Positions 1 to 9,289 of a stretch of DNA of 39,662 bases are shown here, one piece after another. Origin of the DNA: Myxococcales bacterium (lineage in GTDB: Bacteria > Myxococcota_A > Polyangia > Polyangiales > Polyangiaceae); contig JANXMC010000533.1 in NCBI GenBank assembly GCA_025354825.1, positions 1 to 39,662 of the forward strand, in the 5' to 3' direction. The notes beneath the pieces are model-generated. The model saw only the letters and a program-made list of their open reading frames with translations, was not told where the DNA came from and did not search any database. A program made the translations under genes and the position numbers. Position 1 is the first letter of the stretch, and each line of letters begins with the position of its first letter.

Positions 1-312
1 GAAAATCCGGTAATCGAAGCGCAGCGACGCGTGGCGAAGCTCGGCCAGCCGGCTCTCGACGACGAGCTTTTCATCGAAGCGGGCCGGAAGCCTATAGCGA
101 ACCTGCGCCTCGACGACGGGCAGGTGCGTGCCGCGATCGGCCCACTCTTTGTAGGCGACGTTTCGGCGCCGCAGCCACTCGACGCGCCCGGCTTCGAAGT
201 ACGCGAGGTAGTTCGCGTGGTGGACGATCCCCATCAAGTCGGTGTCGCAGAAGCGGACGCGAACGGTGAGGCGAGAGGTGGCGCGTTCGAGGTCGAGGGT
301 CGGGAGCGGCAT
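1..312 (-). CDS. acyl-CoA thioesterase, YbgC/4-hydroxybenzoyl-CoA thioesterase (hotdog) family, partial at window edge
   Basis: Reverse-strand translation from ATG at 312: MPLPTLDLERATSRLTVRVRFCDTDLMGIVHHANYLAYFEAGRVEWLRRRNVAYKEW...; the D-T-D-xMGxVxHxxYxxxFExxR pattern is typical of YbgC-type thioesterases. Confidence 0.88.
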   Translation of the reverse strand, partial: MPLPTLDLERATSRLTVRVRFCDTDLMGIVHHANYLAYFEAGRVEWLRRRNVAYKEWADRGTHLPVVEAQVRYRLPARFDEKLVVESRLAELRHASLRFDYRIF

Positions 313-326
313 GCAGCGGCGGCACG

Positions 327-1394
327 TTAGCGCGCGGCCGCGGCTCCGTCCGCCGTTGTAAAGAAGCCCGAGGGGCCTGCGGCGCACGACAACTCGGTGA
401 CGACCCACGGGTCGCCGTGTTGGGGTAGGTCGTTCGGGTAGCCGCAGACGCCGCTGCGTACGCCGCTGTCTTGATCGACCGTAACGTAGTTGCACAGGTT
501 CGAGTCGCACTCGCCGGCCCCCGCGCACCGGTCGCCGACGTGCTTTCGAGGTGTGCACGCGCCGCTCGACCCTTGCACATTGCAATACGCCGTGGGGCCA
601 CAAAAAATAGCGTTGTCGCGCGTTCCGACGCATTGCGCGCCCAACTCCGCGTACGCCTTGCAGACGCCCATTTGATCGATCGAGTCGGCGCTCACGGGGG
701 CGCACCAGCCGCGCGCCGCGTCGCAACGCGCCGCTTGGTAGTCGACGCTCGATGAGGTGTAGCGCGAGCAGGGCTCCCCAGGAGCGACGCCGAGCTTCGA
801 CTCGACGCACACGTGGGGGCCGGCGACGTACGGATAGCTGTACGAAACGCCGCCGTCGGTCGTCGTGTCCTCGACGCACGAAGCGGTGTACGCCGCGCTC
901 GACGTGACGCATTCGACAGCGTCGGTACAGTGCCCGCCGCGGGCGACGGTTGGCCGAATCACCGACGCGCATTCGGGGACGGTCACGACGTCGAGCGGTG
1001 GGTCGCCATAGTAGCCGTTGTTCCTGTCGCACCGCTGCATGCGGGCCGCGACCGCGCGCTCGCAGGCCGCCGCCGCGGTCGGATCGAACGTGACCTTCGC
1101 CCCCGTGAGGCTCGCGCTCAGGAGGCGCAAGTACGCCGGCGCGACGGCCGACGTGCAGGCCGCGGCGTCGTAGCGGTACGTGGCATCGCCGCAGCAACGC
1201 TCGAGGGCGCTGCAGGTCGCCGAGGCTAAGCGCGTCACGAAGGCCGACGCCTCGGAAGCGTCCGTCGGAGCCGTGGTGGCGCTCGGCGAGGCTTGGTCGG
1301 TCGCGCCGCTGCACGCCGAAACGAGGCCCGCGCCTCCGAGCGCGAGCCCGGCGAGGAGGGCAAGGGTACCTGCGCGCGTCATCGAGGTCGTCAT
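327..1394 (-). CDS. Cys-rich putative lipoprotein, function unknown
   Basis: Frame of the 327..2798 ORF; internal start MTTSMTRAGTLALLAGLALGGAGLVSAC gives a signal peptide with lipobox; many Cys in the mature part (CSALERCC, CNVQGSSGAC, CAGAGECDSNLC). Confidence 0.8.
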   Translation of the reverse strand: MTTSMTRAGTLALLAGLALGGAGLVSACSGATDQASPSATTAPTDASEASAFVTRLASATCSALERCCGDATYRYDAAACTSAVAPAYLRLLSASLTGAKVTFDPTAAAACERAVAARMQRCDRNNGYYGDPPLDVVTVPECASVIRPTVARGGHCTDAVECVTSSAAYTASCVEDTTTDGGVSYSYPYVAGPHVCVESKLGVAPGEPCSRYTSSSVDYQAARCDAARGWCAPVSADSIDQMGVCKAYAELGAQCVGTRDNAIFCGPTAYCNVQGSSGACTPRKHVGDRCAGAGECDSNLCNYVTVDQDSGVRSGVCGYPNDLPQHGDPWVVTELSCAAGPSGFFTTADGAAAAR

Positions 1395-1547
1395 CGAAGG
1401 CCGAGCAGCAGGCGGCGTGCCAGAGCCGTATTTCCCGCGTGGCGAGGCACCCAACGCCCTCACCCAGGCGTCGAGGGGCGCATCCGATGTCGCGCTCGCC
1501 GACCGCGCGGCACGGGGTGGCACTTTACGTAGGAGCCCCCCGTCGCC

Positions 1548-2087
1548 ATGGTGACGCCCGTGCAACCGCCGAAGCGTCGCCTCCCGCTGCTGCCGTCGCA
1601 GCCGCCCACGCCGTCGGGGGCCGGTGGCGACGGCGACGAGGCCGACGAGCGCCCGCCGTGGCAGTGGATAGGCTTCGGAACAGCCGCGATTTTCGGCGCG
1701 TGGCTCCCCCTCGCGTACCTCGCCGAAGGGGTGAAGGCGCGGGTGCTTCGTGGCTACGTCTCCGACGGGGCGAGCGCCGAGGACGCCCAGCTGGCGATCG
1801 CCGCGCTCACGTCGGGAGAGCGTACGCGGCTGCTCGTCATGACGGCGATTCTGTACGTCGGGCCGCTCCTCGCCGGGGCCTATGCGGGCGGCTTTTTGGT
1901 CGGCAAATGGGGCGGCAAAGCGGGCGTTCGCGAGGCGGCGCTCGCAGGTGCCGCGACGGCGATGATCGTGAGCGCGCTGTCGTGGTCGTCGACAGGCCTC
2001 TCGTGGGCGCCGCTCGTGGGGCTCGCCCTGGCGACGCCGGCGTCGGCACTCGGCGGCCTCGCAGGCACGAGACGCCGCGCGCCGTGA
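1548..2087 (+). CDS. hypothetical membrane protein with Pro-rich N-terminus
   Basis: 179 aa ORF with several hydrophobic segments (IGFGTAAIFGAWLPLAYLA; LLVMTAILYVGPLLAGAYAGGFLVG); RBS-like taggag upstream. Confidence 0.7.
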   Translation: MVTPVQPPKRRLPLLPSQPPTPSGAGGDGDEADERPPWQWIGFGTAAIFGAWLPLAYLAEGVKARVLRGYVSDGASAEDAQLAIAALTSGERTRLLVMTAILYVGPLLAGAYAGGFLVGKWGGKAGVREAALAGAATAMIVSALSWSSTGLSWAPLVGLALATPASALGGLAGTRRRAP

Positions 2088-2135
2088 CGCGGGCGGAGCG
2101 CCCCACTGCGGGAGCTGTGCTACGGGCAAGCACCG

Positions 2136-2804
2136 ATGCTCTGCCTGAAGGTACCGACCGACCCTGCGTGGGCGAAGCTCGCGTCGGCCGATCTCGACGA
2201 CGTGCTCGTCGATCACGCCCACTGCGAGATGAAGGCCGCCTCGAACGCTCTCGCCCTGGCCGCACGCCACCCCTCGCGGACGTCCCTCGTGAGGGCGCTG
2301 ACGTCGCTCGCCCGTGAGGAGCTCGACCACTTTCAGGCCGTCCTCGCGCTCCTCGAAAAGCGCGGCCTTCCGCTGGGCGAGCCACGCGTCGACACCTACG
2401 CCGCCGAGCTTCGGCGTGCGGCGGGCGCCGTCTTGAAGCCGCCGAAAATGGCCGCTGCGGGGACGCCGGCGGCCGAAGTTCGATGGCAATTGGTCGATCG
2501 GCTGCTCATTGGCGCGGTCATCGAGGCGCGGTCGTGTGAGCGCTTCAAGCTGATGATCGAGGCCCTCGAGGCGCGGGTTGCCGCGGGCGATCACGCCCTC
2601 GACGATGTGCTTGTACTCTACAAAGAGCTCTTCCCCGCCGAGGCGCGCCACTACCGAACCTTCGTCGACCTCGCCGTCGTCGAAGCGGCCGGGAACGACG
2701 ACGCGGTGCAGGCGCGACTCGCCGCCCTCGCCGTCGAAGAGGCGCGCATCGTCGCTGCCCTCGACGCCAGCGACGACCCTAACCGCGCGACGATTCACGG
2801 CTGA
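2136..2804 (+). CDS. miaE: tRNA-(ms2io6A)-hydroxylase-like protein (MiaE family)
   Basis: DHAHCEMKAASNALALA, REELDHFQAVLALLEKRGLPLG, LIGAVIEARSCERFKLMIEAL, LYKELFPAEARHYRTFVDLA: diiron ExxH motifs of MiaE. Confidence 0.9.
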   Translation: MLCLKVPTDPAWAKLASADLDDVLVDHAHCEMKAASNALALAARHPSRTSLVRALTSLAREELDHFQAVLALLEKRGLPLGEPRVDTYAAELRRAAGAVLKPPKMAAAGTPAAEVRWQLVDRLLIGAVIEARSCERFKLMIEALEARVAAGDHALDDVLVLYKELFPAEARHYRTFVDLAVVEAAGNDDAVQARLAALAVEEARIVAALDASDDPNRATIHG

Positions 2805-2824
2805 GCGCGCAGGGACACGACGCC

Positions 2825-4261
2825 ATGGAAGCTATCGCCGTCACCGATTACCGCGCGCTCGACGCCGAGATTCAGCGGGCCGTTCGCGCCCTCGCGGCCT
2901 TCCGCGCCGAGCTCGCCCGCGACCCCGAGGCGGCCGAAGCGCTCGACGCCCTCGCACCGTTCCGACGTGTCTCAGGGAAAACCGTCTTCGACGCCCTCGC
3001 GGCCCACAGCCCCGTATCGTTCGAGATTCCGTTTCGCGATGCGCTTCGCCGATGGGTCGCCGAGCTCACGATGGCGCGGATCGCCCGCCCTCACGAGGTC
3101 ACGCTCGCAAAGGCCATCGCCGAAGCGTCCGCGCACTTCACCCTCGGAAAAGGGCGCAAGGTTAGCTACCGCGAGGCGCTCTACGGTGTCGTCGCGTCGC
3201 CGCTCCCCATCGAAGCGCGTGCGTATCTCGAGGCGATGGCGGAGCGTGGCGACGACGTCGCGTCGGCTGCGCGCGCGGTCACCGAAGTGCGCTTCGAAGC
3301 GGCGCAGAGGCTCGGTCTCGCGCGGCCCTCGTCGCTGTCGCTGGCCATTCCGCGGGGCGAGCTCGTGGCGTTTGCGAACGCGCTTCTCACGGCGACCGAC
3401 GGCGCGTCGGCGCACGTCCTCGGCGAAGCGCGGTTGCGCGAAGACCGCACGCGTACGGCGCCCGACGCAACGCTCGCCGTGCGCGTGGCGCTCGCCCGTA
3501 ACGCGCGCGAGGGGTGGCCGGCGCGGCTCACCGCCCGTTGGTTTCTCGACCTCTTTTCGTCTGGCGACGTCGCATCGGGGACCCTCGACCTCACGCGCGG
3601 CCTTCGCGTCGCGATTCCCAAGCTCCCCGAGGCCCTCGGCGCGTCGAGCTTCGCGCGGGCTCTCGGCGCCTTCGGCTACGCCGTCGCCGAGGCGGGGACG
3701 GCTCCGTCGCTCCCGTTCGTGCTCGCGCGCGAGCCGCTCTTCGTGCGGGCCCACAGGTTCGCTCTCGTGTTCGCGTCGCTGCCGACGAGCGAGTCGTTTC
3801 AGCGTCGCGCCCTCGGCCTCGCGCCGTCGGTCGCGCGCGATCAGGCGCGTGCGATTGCGCGAGCGTCCCTGGTCGATGCCCGCACGATCGCGATGCGCTT
3901 CTTGCTCACGGACGATGCAAAGCTGCCGGCACGCGACGTCTTCGAGGAGCTGTCGAGCCGCGTCTTCGGCGCGCCGTTGCCGAGCGGGCTCACCGCCGCG
4001 TGGCCTCTCGCGCGGGGCGACGAAGCGGCGCGGCTCGCAGCCCTCGCCACAGCGGAACCCCTCGCGAACGAGCTCGTTTCGCGCTTCGACGACGACTGGT
4101 TTCGCAACCCCAAAGCCGCCATGCACCTTCGAGCGATCGCCTCTGCGCCGGCCCGCGAGGAGCCGCGCGCCGAGGGCGACGGCGGGGGCGGCGGTGTCGA
4201 CCCGCTCGACGCGGCGGCGGCGCTGCGCCTCGCGCGACGGTTCGAGGAAGCCATCGCGTGA
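2825..4261 (+). CDS. hypothetical protein, 478 aa
   Basis: Long ORF with strong GC3 bias, close downstream of miaE; no family recognised. Confidence 0.75.
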   Translation: MEAIAVTDYRALDAEIQRAVRALAAFRAELARDPEAAEALDALAPFRRVSGKTVFDALAAHSPVSFEIPFRDALRRWVAELTMARIARPHEVTLAKAIAEASAHFTLGKGRKVSYREALYGVVASPLPIEARAYLEAMAERGDDVASAARAVTEVRFEAAQRLGLARPSSLSLAIPRGELVAFANALLTATDGASAHVLGEARLREDRTRTAPDATLAVRVALARNAREGWPARLTARWFLDLFSSGDVASGTLDLTRGLRVAIPKLPEALGASSFARALGAFGYAVAEAGTAPSLPFVLAREPLFVRAHRFALVFASLPTSESFQRRALGLAPSVARDQARAIARASLVDARTIAMRFLLTDDAKLPARDVFEELSSRVFGAPLPSGLTAAWPLARGDEAARLAALATAEPLANELVSRFDDDWFRNPKAAMHLRAIASAPAREEPRAEGDGGGGGVDPLDAAAALRLARRFEEAIA

Positions 4262-5169
4262 GACGCGCGGCGCTTCTCGTTGCGGCCATCGCGGCGGCTC
4301 TCGCGACGGCGTCGTCGCTTGCGTTCGTCCGTGCCGCGTCGGCCCAAGCTCCACGCCGCGCTCCCGCACCGCCACCCGCCCCGGCGGTTCACGCGACGCC
4401 GTCTGCGCCGCTCCCCGCGCTCCCGGTCATCGCGTCCGTGCGCGTCGACGTCGCGCGCGACCACGTCGTCGTCACCGAGGACATCGTCGTCGCCCGTGGT
4501 GAGATGCACGCCGGCGATCTTTCGCTCTTCGTCGCCTTTGGTGCCCCAGGCGCGCCACGCGCGTTCGACGCCCGCCTTTTTGCTGCCGATCCGGCGCTCC
4601 TCGCGCCCATCGACGAAGCCGTCTCCGAGCCCGTCGCCGTCGAGCGCGCGCCTCGGCGTCCCAAGACCGCCCTCTTGCTCCTCGGTCGCCCGCAAATGAG
4701 CGGCGCCGTCGTTCACGTTCGCGAGCCCGCCTTCCGGCGTGCCGTGTCGGCCGCGGGCGCGGCGATGCTCCGCCTTCGAACGCTCCTGGAGATTCCGCAG
4801 GAGGACGCGGCCGGCGGTCGCGAGCTGGTGATCCGCCTGGGCACCGAGGGCGGCGCGCCCCTCACGCTCACGCGCCTCGAGCTCCACGCCGAAAGCGCGC
4901 ACCCCGCAGTCCTCGCCGCCGAGGCCATGCTGTGCGGCGGCGGCAATGGCATGGCTGGAACGGGCACGAGCGACGGGCCCGACCCCTATCCGATCGCCGT
5001 CACGCTTTCGCCGACGCCGCGGGCCCCGTCCGCGCCCGCTCCGCCCGCACCCGTTGCCGCGCCCATCGATCCGCCGTCGCCCGCGCCACCGCGCCCCACG
5101 GCGCCCTGGCTCGTCGTGCGCCACGCGACGGACGATCTCTGTCTCCGCTTCCACACCGACAAGAGCTGA
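4258..5169 (+). CDS. secreted hypothetical protein with Ala/Pro-rich C-terminus
   Basis: GTG at 4258 overlaps the upstream TGA (GTGA); RRAALLVAAIAAALATASSLAFVRAASAQA signal peptide; the frame is the C-terminal part of the 3514..5169 ORF. Confidence 0.78.
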   Translation: MRRAALLVAAIAAALATASSLAFVRAASAQAPRRAPAPPPAPAVHATPSAPLPALPVIASVRVDVARDHVVVTEDIVVARGEMHAGDLSLFVAFGAPGAPRAFDARLFAADPALLAPIDEAVSEPVAVERAPRRPKTALLLLGRPQMSGAVVHVREPAFRRAVSAAGAAMLRLRTLLEIPQEDAAGGRELVIRLGTEGGAPLTLTRLELHAESAHPAVLAAEAMLCGGGNGMAGTGTSDGPDPYPIAVTLSPTPRAPSAPAPPAPVAAPIDPPSPAPPRPTAPWLVVRHATDDLCLRFHTDKS

Positions 5170-5211
5170 CGCGCGCCGCGAGGCTCGCCTCGTCGCCGGC
5201 TTCGCCGCCGA

Positions 5212-6249
5212 TTAGAAGTTGTCCGGCTCGTCCGGCGTCGTCTTCGCGGCGTCGTAGAAGTAGCGAAGGCCGAGCGATACGACGGTCGAGGGAAAGTCGG
5301 CGGCTACGTCGCGACGGCCGCTCAGCTCGACGCTGAACTTGCTGTCGATGTAGCCGAACCCCGCCGAGATCGCGTGGGCGCGCTGCCCGTTGTCGTAGCG
5401 ATAGCCGATTCTTAGCGGGAAGTGGCTTGCGACGAAGATTTCGCCGCCGAGCATTCCGCGCGCTTGGGCTTTCCCCCACGTCGTGAAGTCGACCATCCCG
5501 TCGGCCTCGATGGCGAAAATCCCCTCCTGATAACCAAGGCCGCCGGTGAGCGTCGTCGGCGCGAAGCGGTTTCCCGGGTTCGTCAGGTTTCGGCCGAGGG
5601 CGGCGATGCGAAACCCTTCGCCGACGGCGATGGTGGCGCCGATGTCGAAGGTGATCGTGTTGACGGTCGGCTCCGTCGAGACGCCGCTCGATGCGAGGCT
5701 CGCGCCCAAAGGGCCGTGCCCCGCCTGCTGATCGAGCCGCAGGTAGCGACCCGTCACGCCGAGCGCGAAGCGGTCGCCGAGGGGGAGGCCGAGCCCGAGG
5801 CGCAAGTCGGTCCACTGCCGTTTGAGGCCGTCGGGATCTTGCTGCGACCACGAGCCGGCTACGCCGCCGGCGATTTTGCTCGTGACGGAGTCGACCACGG
5901 CGCCGCCGTAGCTCTGCCGGCGCGCCTCTGGCGAAAGGGAAGCGACCCCCTCGAAGTGGTAGACGCGCGAGAAAGGCAGGTTCGCGGGGTTGAGGTAGAG
6001 CGCCGACGTCGACGTGCCGAGGGCGGTCTGCGCGCCGCCCATGGCCACCGTGCGGGGGCTCTGAATTTCGCCGACGTCGTACCCCTGCTCGGGGGTCGTG
6101 GTCGACGGGTCGGCCTTCGCGAAGGGCGCCACGGTCAACGTGGCGAGCGCGGCGCCCAAGGCGAGAACGCTCGCGCGCGGCTTCCTTGCGGCGGCGACGG
6201 CGGCGGTCGCGACGACGTGAGATCGCTTTCTGCGGGAGGGGTACGGCAC
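5212..6249 (-). CDS. outer-membrane beta-barrel protein (FadL/PorV-like)
   Basis: Signal peptide; AMGGAQTALGTSTSALYLNPANLPFSRVYHFEG; alternating beta-strand pattern ending in aromatic strands (SLGLRYFYDAAK). Confidence 0.75.
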   Translation of the reverse strand: MPYPSRRKRSHVVATAAVAAARKPRASVLALGAALATLTVAPFAKADPSTTTPEQGYDVGEIQSPRTVAMGGAQTALGTSTSALYLNPANLPFSRVYHFEGVASLSPEARRQSYGGAVVDSVTSKIAGGVAGSWSQQDPDGLKRQWTDLRLGLGLPLGDRFALGVTGRYLRLDQQAGHGPLGASLASSGVSTEPTVNTITFDIGATIAVGEGFRIAALGRNLTNPGNRFAPTTLTGGLGYQEGIFAIEADGMVDFTTWGKAQARGMLGGEIFVASHFPLRIGYRYDNGQRAHAISAGFGYIDSKFSVELSGRRDVAADFPSTVVSLGLRYFYDAAKTTPDEPDNF

Positions 6250-7367
6250 GCGGGGCGGACCCTATCAAGCGATGGAACGCGGGGCGTAGTTTTCGGCGCT
6301 TCGCGAAGTGTGGCCCCACGGGCGAGCGCCGGTGACCGTGTCGCGTCGACCGCGTGTTTCGTGACGCAGGTCAAGCCGCGTCGACGAATCGCAAAGGTGG
6401 GCAAATGTCACGGCGAAGACGCGGGATCGCCGCGTCTTGACACGGGCAGGTGGCTAAAAAGCAGCCCAGCCGGCGTGGACGAATTTCCCCGTCCCATGGA
6501 TTGCGGTGGCAGGTCGCGGGGTTGCGCATCGCCCGCCGAAGCGCCCATCTGCGAAGCGGATTTCGCGGGTGGATTACATCCAAAAAAGCGGAGCCCTATC
6601 CATCACTTCCGCCCTCTGGGTAGATCGCCGTGGACGGACGCGAAGCACGGGTGGTAGCTCCATGCTCGTTCGCGTCGGGCGGGTTCTTCCGCGGCGCGCC
6701 AGCCCAAGCTTCAAGGGGGCGGCGTCCGTGACGAGCTCGGTCGCGTGGCCGTATTTGCCTTTGCGTTGCAGCACCCGACAACACGAAGCTCGAGCACGAA
6801 GCGTTCCTGGCACGTTCAGCACACTTGGCCAGACGCGACACCACGACAACCGCGCCACCCGAACCCAAACAAGACGCCGACAGGCTTTTTCCGATCCTGA
6901 TTCCCCGATCGAACCGCTCGCTCTCACACATGAAGAGCGCGCCCATCCCCGAGACGAAAGGTTGACGCAGGCAGGGGCAACCCGCTCTCATCCTGCGCTT
7001 CGCTACGAAGACCGACGCCCTGAGCGTCGCCCCTGATCGCCCCGTGGCGGGTTCATCCCGAGCATCGACTACGCGGCGTTCGTGACGATGCGGCAGACGA
7101 TTGGCGCGACGGTTCTTGCCGTAGCGGTCGACGGGCCGACGAAACCGACGCTCTCCCCGAGAGCAGCGGGCCCCTGAGTGAGACGATCGCAACCGAGTAC
7201 GACCCCGCGCGGTGCGCCGGGACCCGATGCTCGGATATGCCTGTCTTTTGCGCCCGACGTAGGTGACAAGCTTTTGAAATCGTTCTCGAATATCGCTGCA
7301 ATACGCCCACTGCCGCGAAGCTCTCAACCCCGATCCCTACCCAGAGAATGAGTGATGCGATCAGGGT

Positions 7368-7388
7368 CTTTCCACATCCTGTGGATAA
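7368..7388. promoter_or_regulatory. head-to-head DnaA boxes: CTTTCCACA (7368..7376, 7/9) and TGTGGATAA (7380..7388, 9/9 on minus strand)
   Basis: ctttccacatcctgtggataa read directly; the core TCCACA-tcc-TGTGGA is a perfect inverted repeat. Confidence 0.7.
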
Positions 7389-7637
7389 CTTGTGGTGTTT
7401 CCGCGCGCGCCTTCGTGGCGGCGCGTTTGGCGCCGTCCGCGCGGCCCACTCGAAACGATTTTCGGCTCTGAACGCCTCCACGTCGACTGCGCTCCCGCGT
7501 AGCGACGCGGGGCGAGCGCTCTTGTCCGTGATGTTGAAAATGGCAGGCCTGGAAACCGGCGCGTTGCAGCCGCGCGCACCGGCTCATGGGGGGACTTGCT
7601 TCGATGGAGTTGTTACAGGCCGAGATGACAGTCACAT

Positions 7638-7680
7638 GGCGCGAGACGACAGCGCGCGAGACGACCGCGCGCGAAGCAAC
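7638..7680 (+). repeat. 15-bp tandem repeat, about 3 copies (gcgcgagacgac unit)
   Basis: ggcgcgagacgac / agcgcgcgagacgac / cgcgcgcgaagcaac; if translated it gives RETTARETTAREA in the extended DnaA frame. Confidence 0.7.
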
Positions 7681-7735
7681 GTGGGTCGACGTCGTAGGTT
7701 CGAGCTGGATTCAAGGATCTCCACTGCAGGCACGC

Positions 7736-9244
7736 ATGCTGGGTAGAGAAGACAGCAAAGAGGCAACGCTCTGGAACGACGCGATCGCGTACACGCGCGC
7801 GAAGTCGCCGGGGTCGTTCGATCAGTGGTTTTCCGGCGTCCAGTACGACGGCCTGACGGACGGCGTCCTCTGTCTGCGCGCCCGCGACGAGTTCGTGCGC
7901 GCGTGGGTCGACGACCACTTCCTGCCGACGATTGCCGACCGCATTCGCGAGCACACGGGGTGGAGCGTTCAGGTCGCGTGGACGGTCGACAGCACTCTCG
8001 ACAAGCCTGTCGCGAATCAACCCGCGCCTGCGCCCGTGCGTCCGCGCCCGCTCACGCTGCGCCACTCGTCGGCGCCGCCGCCGCCGCTCCCCCCGCCGCC
8101 GGCCCATGCTGAGGACGCGCCGATTCCGATCCCGATGGGCGTCGACGCGGAGCTCCACTCGATGCGCGGCATCGCCGTGGGTGAGCGCAACGAGATGGAG
8201 CTCGTGGCGCCTGCCGTCGACGGCCTCAATGGCAAGTACACGTTCTCCAACTTCGTCGTCGGCCCGTCGAACCAGCTCGCCCACGCCGCCTGCATCGCGG
8301 CCGCGGGTGGCGGTGGCCGTCGCCACAACCCGCTCTTCATTTGCGGCGGCACCGGCCTCGGCAAAACGCACTTGGTGCACGCCGTCGCGCACCGCGTTCG
8401 CACCGAGCACCCGGGCGCGCGCATCCTTTACCTGTCCGCCGAGAAGTTCGTGAACGAGTTCGTCGATGCGCTCAAAGAGCAGCGCATGACCGAGTTCCGC
8501 GCGCGCTACCGCGACAAGTGCGATCTGCTTCTCATCGACGACATTCAGTTTCTCGCGAACAAGCCGCAGACGCAGGAGGAGTTCTTCCACGCGTTCAATA
8601 CGCTGCACCAGGCGGGCAAGCAGATCATCGTCACGAGCGACAAGTATCCGCAGCAGCTCGAACGGATGGAAGAGCGGCTCATCTCGCGCTTCACGTGGGG
8701 GCTCGTGGCGGACATCCAGGCGCCGGAGCTCGAGACGCGCGTCGCAATCGTCGCGAAAAAAGCGCAGATCGAGCGCATCGACATCGGCGACGACGTTCTC
8801 CTCTACATCGCGCAGAGCGTTCGCTCGAACGTGCGCGAGCTCGAAGGGACGCTCATTCGCCTCGCGGCGAAGTCGTCGCTTCTAGGTCGCATCGTCGATC
8901 TCGAGTTCGCTCGAAACGAGATCTCGGCGACATCGAGCACGCGTGCGAGCGAGACGAGCCTCGAGGACATTCAGCGCGAGGTTTGCCACCACTTCAAGCT
9001 TCGAAGCGTCGACCTCTTCGGCAAGGATCGCCACAAAAGCGTGGCCTTCGCGCGCCACGTGGCGATGTACCTTTGCCGGCAGCGCCTGAAGTGCAGCTTC
9101 CCCGAGCTCGGTCGCGCCTTCGGTAACCGTGACCACACGACGGTCATGAGCGCCGTGCGCAAGGTCGAAGCCCTTCGTGGGACCGATCCTGAAGTGAGAG
9201 CGCACCTGGAAGCGCTCGAGCGGAAGCTCGGCACCAACGATTGA
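7736..9244 (+). CDS. dnaA: chromosomal replication initiator protein DnaA
   Basis: Walker A GGTGLGKTHL, Walker B LLIDDIQFL, KYTFSNFVVGPSNQLAHAA, domain IV FGNRDHTTVMSAVRKVE. ORF opens at 7586; 7736 chosen because DnaA domain I begins LWNDAIAYTRAK; the true start is uncertain. Confidence 0.95.
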   Translation: MLGREDSKEATLWNDAIAYTRAKSPGSFDQWFSGVQYDGLTDGVLCLRARDEFVRAWVDDHFLPTIADRIREHTGWSVQVAWTVDSTLDKPVANQPAPAPVRPRPLTLRHSSAPPPPLPPPPAHAEDAPIPIPMGVDAELHSMRGIAVGERNEMELVAPAVDGLNGKYTFSNFVVGPSNQLAHAACIAAAGGGGRRHNPLFICGGTGLGKTHLVHAVAHRVRTEHPGARILYLSAEKFVNEFVDALKEQRMTEFRARYRDKCDLLLIDDIQFLANKPQTQEEFFHAFNTLHQAGKQIIVTSDKYPQQLERMEERLISRFTWGLVADIQAPELETRVAIVAKKAQIERIDIGDDVLLYIAQSVRSNVRELEGTLIRLAAKSSLLGRIVDLEFARNEISATSSTRASETSLEDIQREVCHHFKLRSVDLFGKDRHKSVAFARHVAMYLCRQRLKCSFPELGRAFGNRDHTTVMSAVRKVEALRGTDPEVRAHLEALERKLGTND

Positions 9245-9249
9245 GAACG

Positions 9250-9283
9250 AAGCCCCTGCTGAGCAATCAGCCGGGGCTTTTTC
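9250..9283. terminator. Rho-independent terminator between dnaA and the convergent CysRS-like gene
   Basis: AGCCCCtGCTGA-gcaa-TCAGCcGGGGCT followed by TTTTT; GNRA-type GCAA loop. Confidence 0.8.
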
Positions 9284-9289
9284 GTTTCG

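Larger units (their letters stand above)
6250..7735. promoter_or_regulatory. long non-coding gap upstream of dnaA; candidate oriC/dnaA control region
   Basis: About 1.3-1.5 kb without a convincing conserved ORF, contains a perfect TTATCCACA box (reverse strand, 7380..7388) and a second, opposed imperfect box; lies directly upstream of dnaA. Confidence 0.45.

Noticed and set aside
2967-4502. 511-aa plus-strand and 467-aa minus-strand ORFs overlapping the 2825..4261 gene
   Set aside because: R/S/P-rich translations typical of off-frame high-GC sequence.
6416-6438. 9-bp perfect hairpin AAGACGCGG-gatcg-CCGCGTCTT
   Set aside because: Real inverted repeat, but no T-run and no flanking gene end to support a terminator; could be part of the origin region but not claimed separately.
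6596-7327. 243-aa and other ORFs in the dnaA upstream gap
   Set aside because: No protein-like features or consistent codon bias; treated as non-coding apart from the small relic noted.
7613-8608. 331-aa minus-strand ORF antisense to dnaA
   Set aside because: Shadow frame of dnaA; no recognisable domain.
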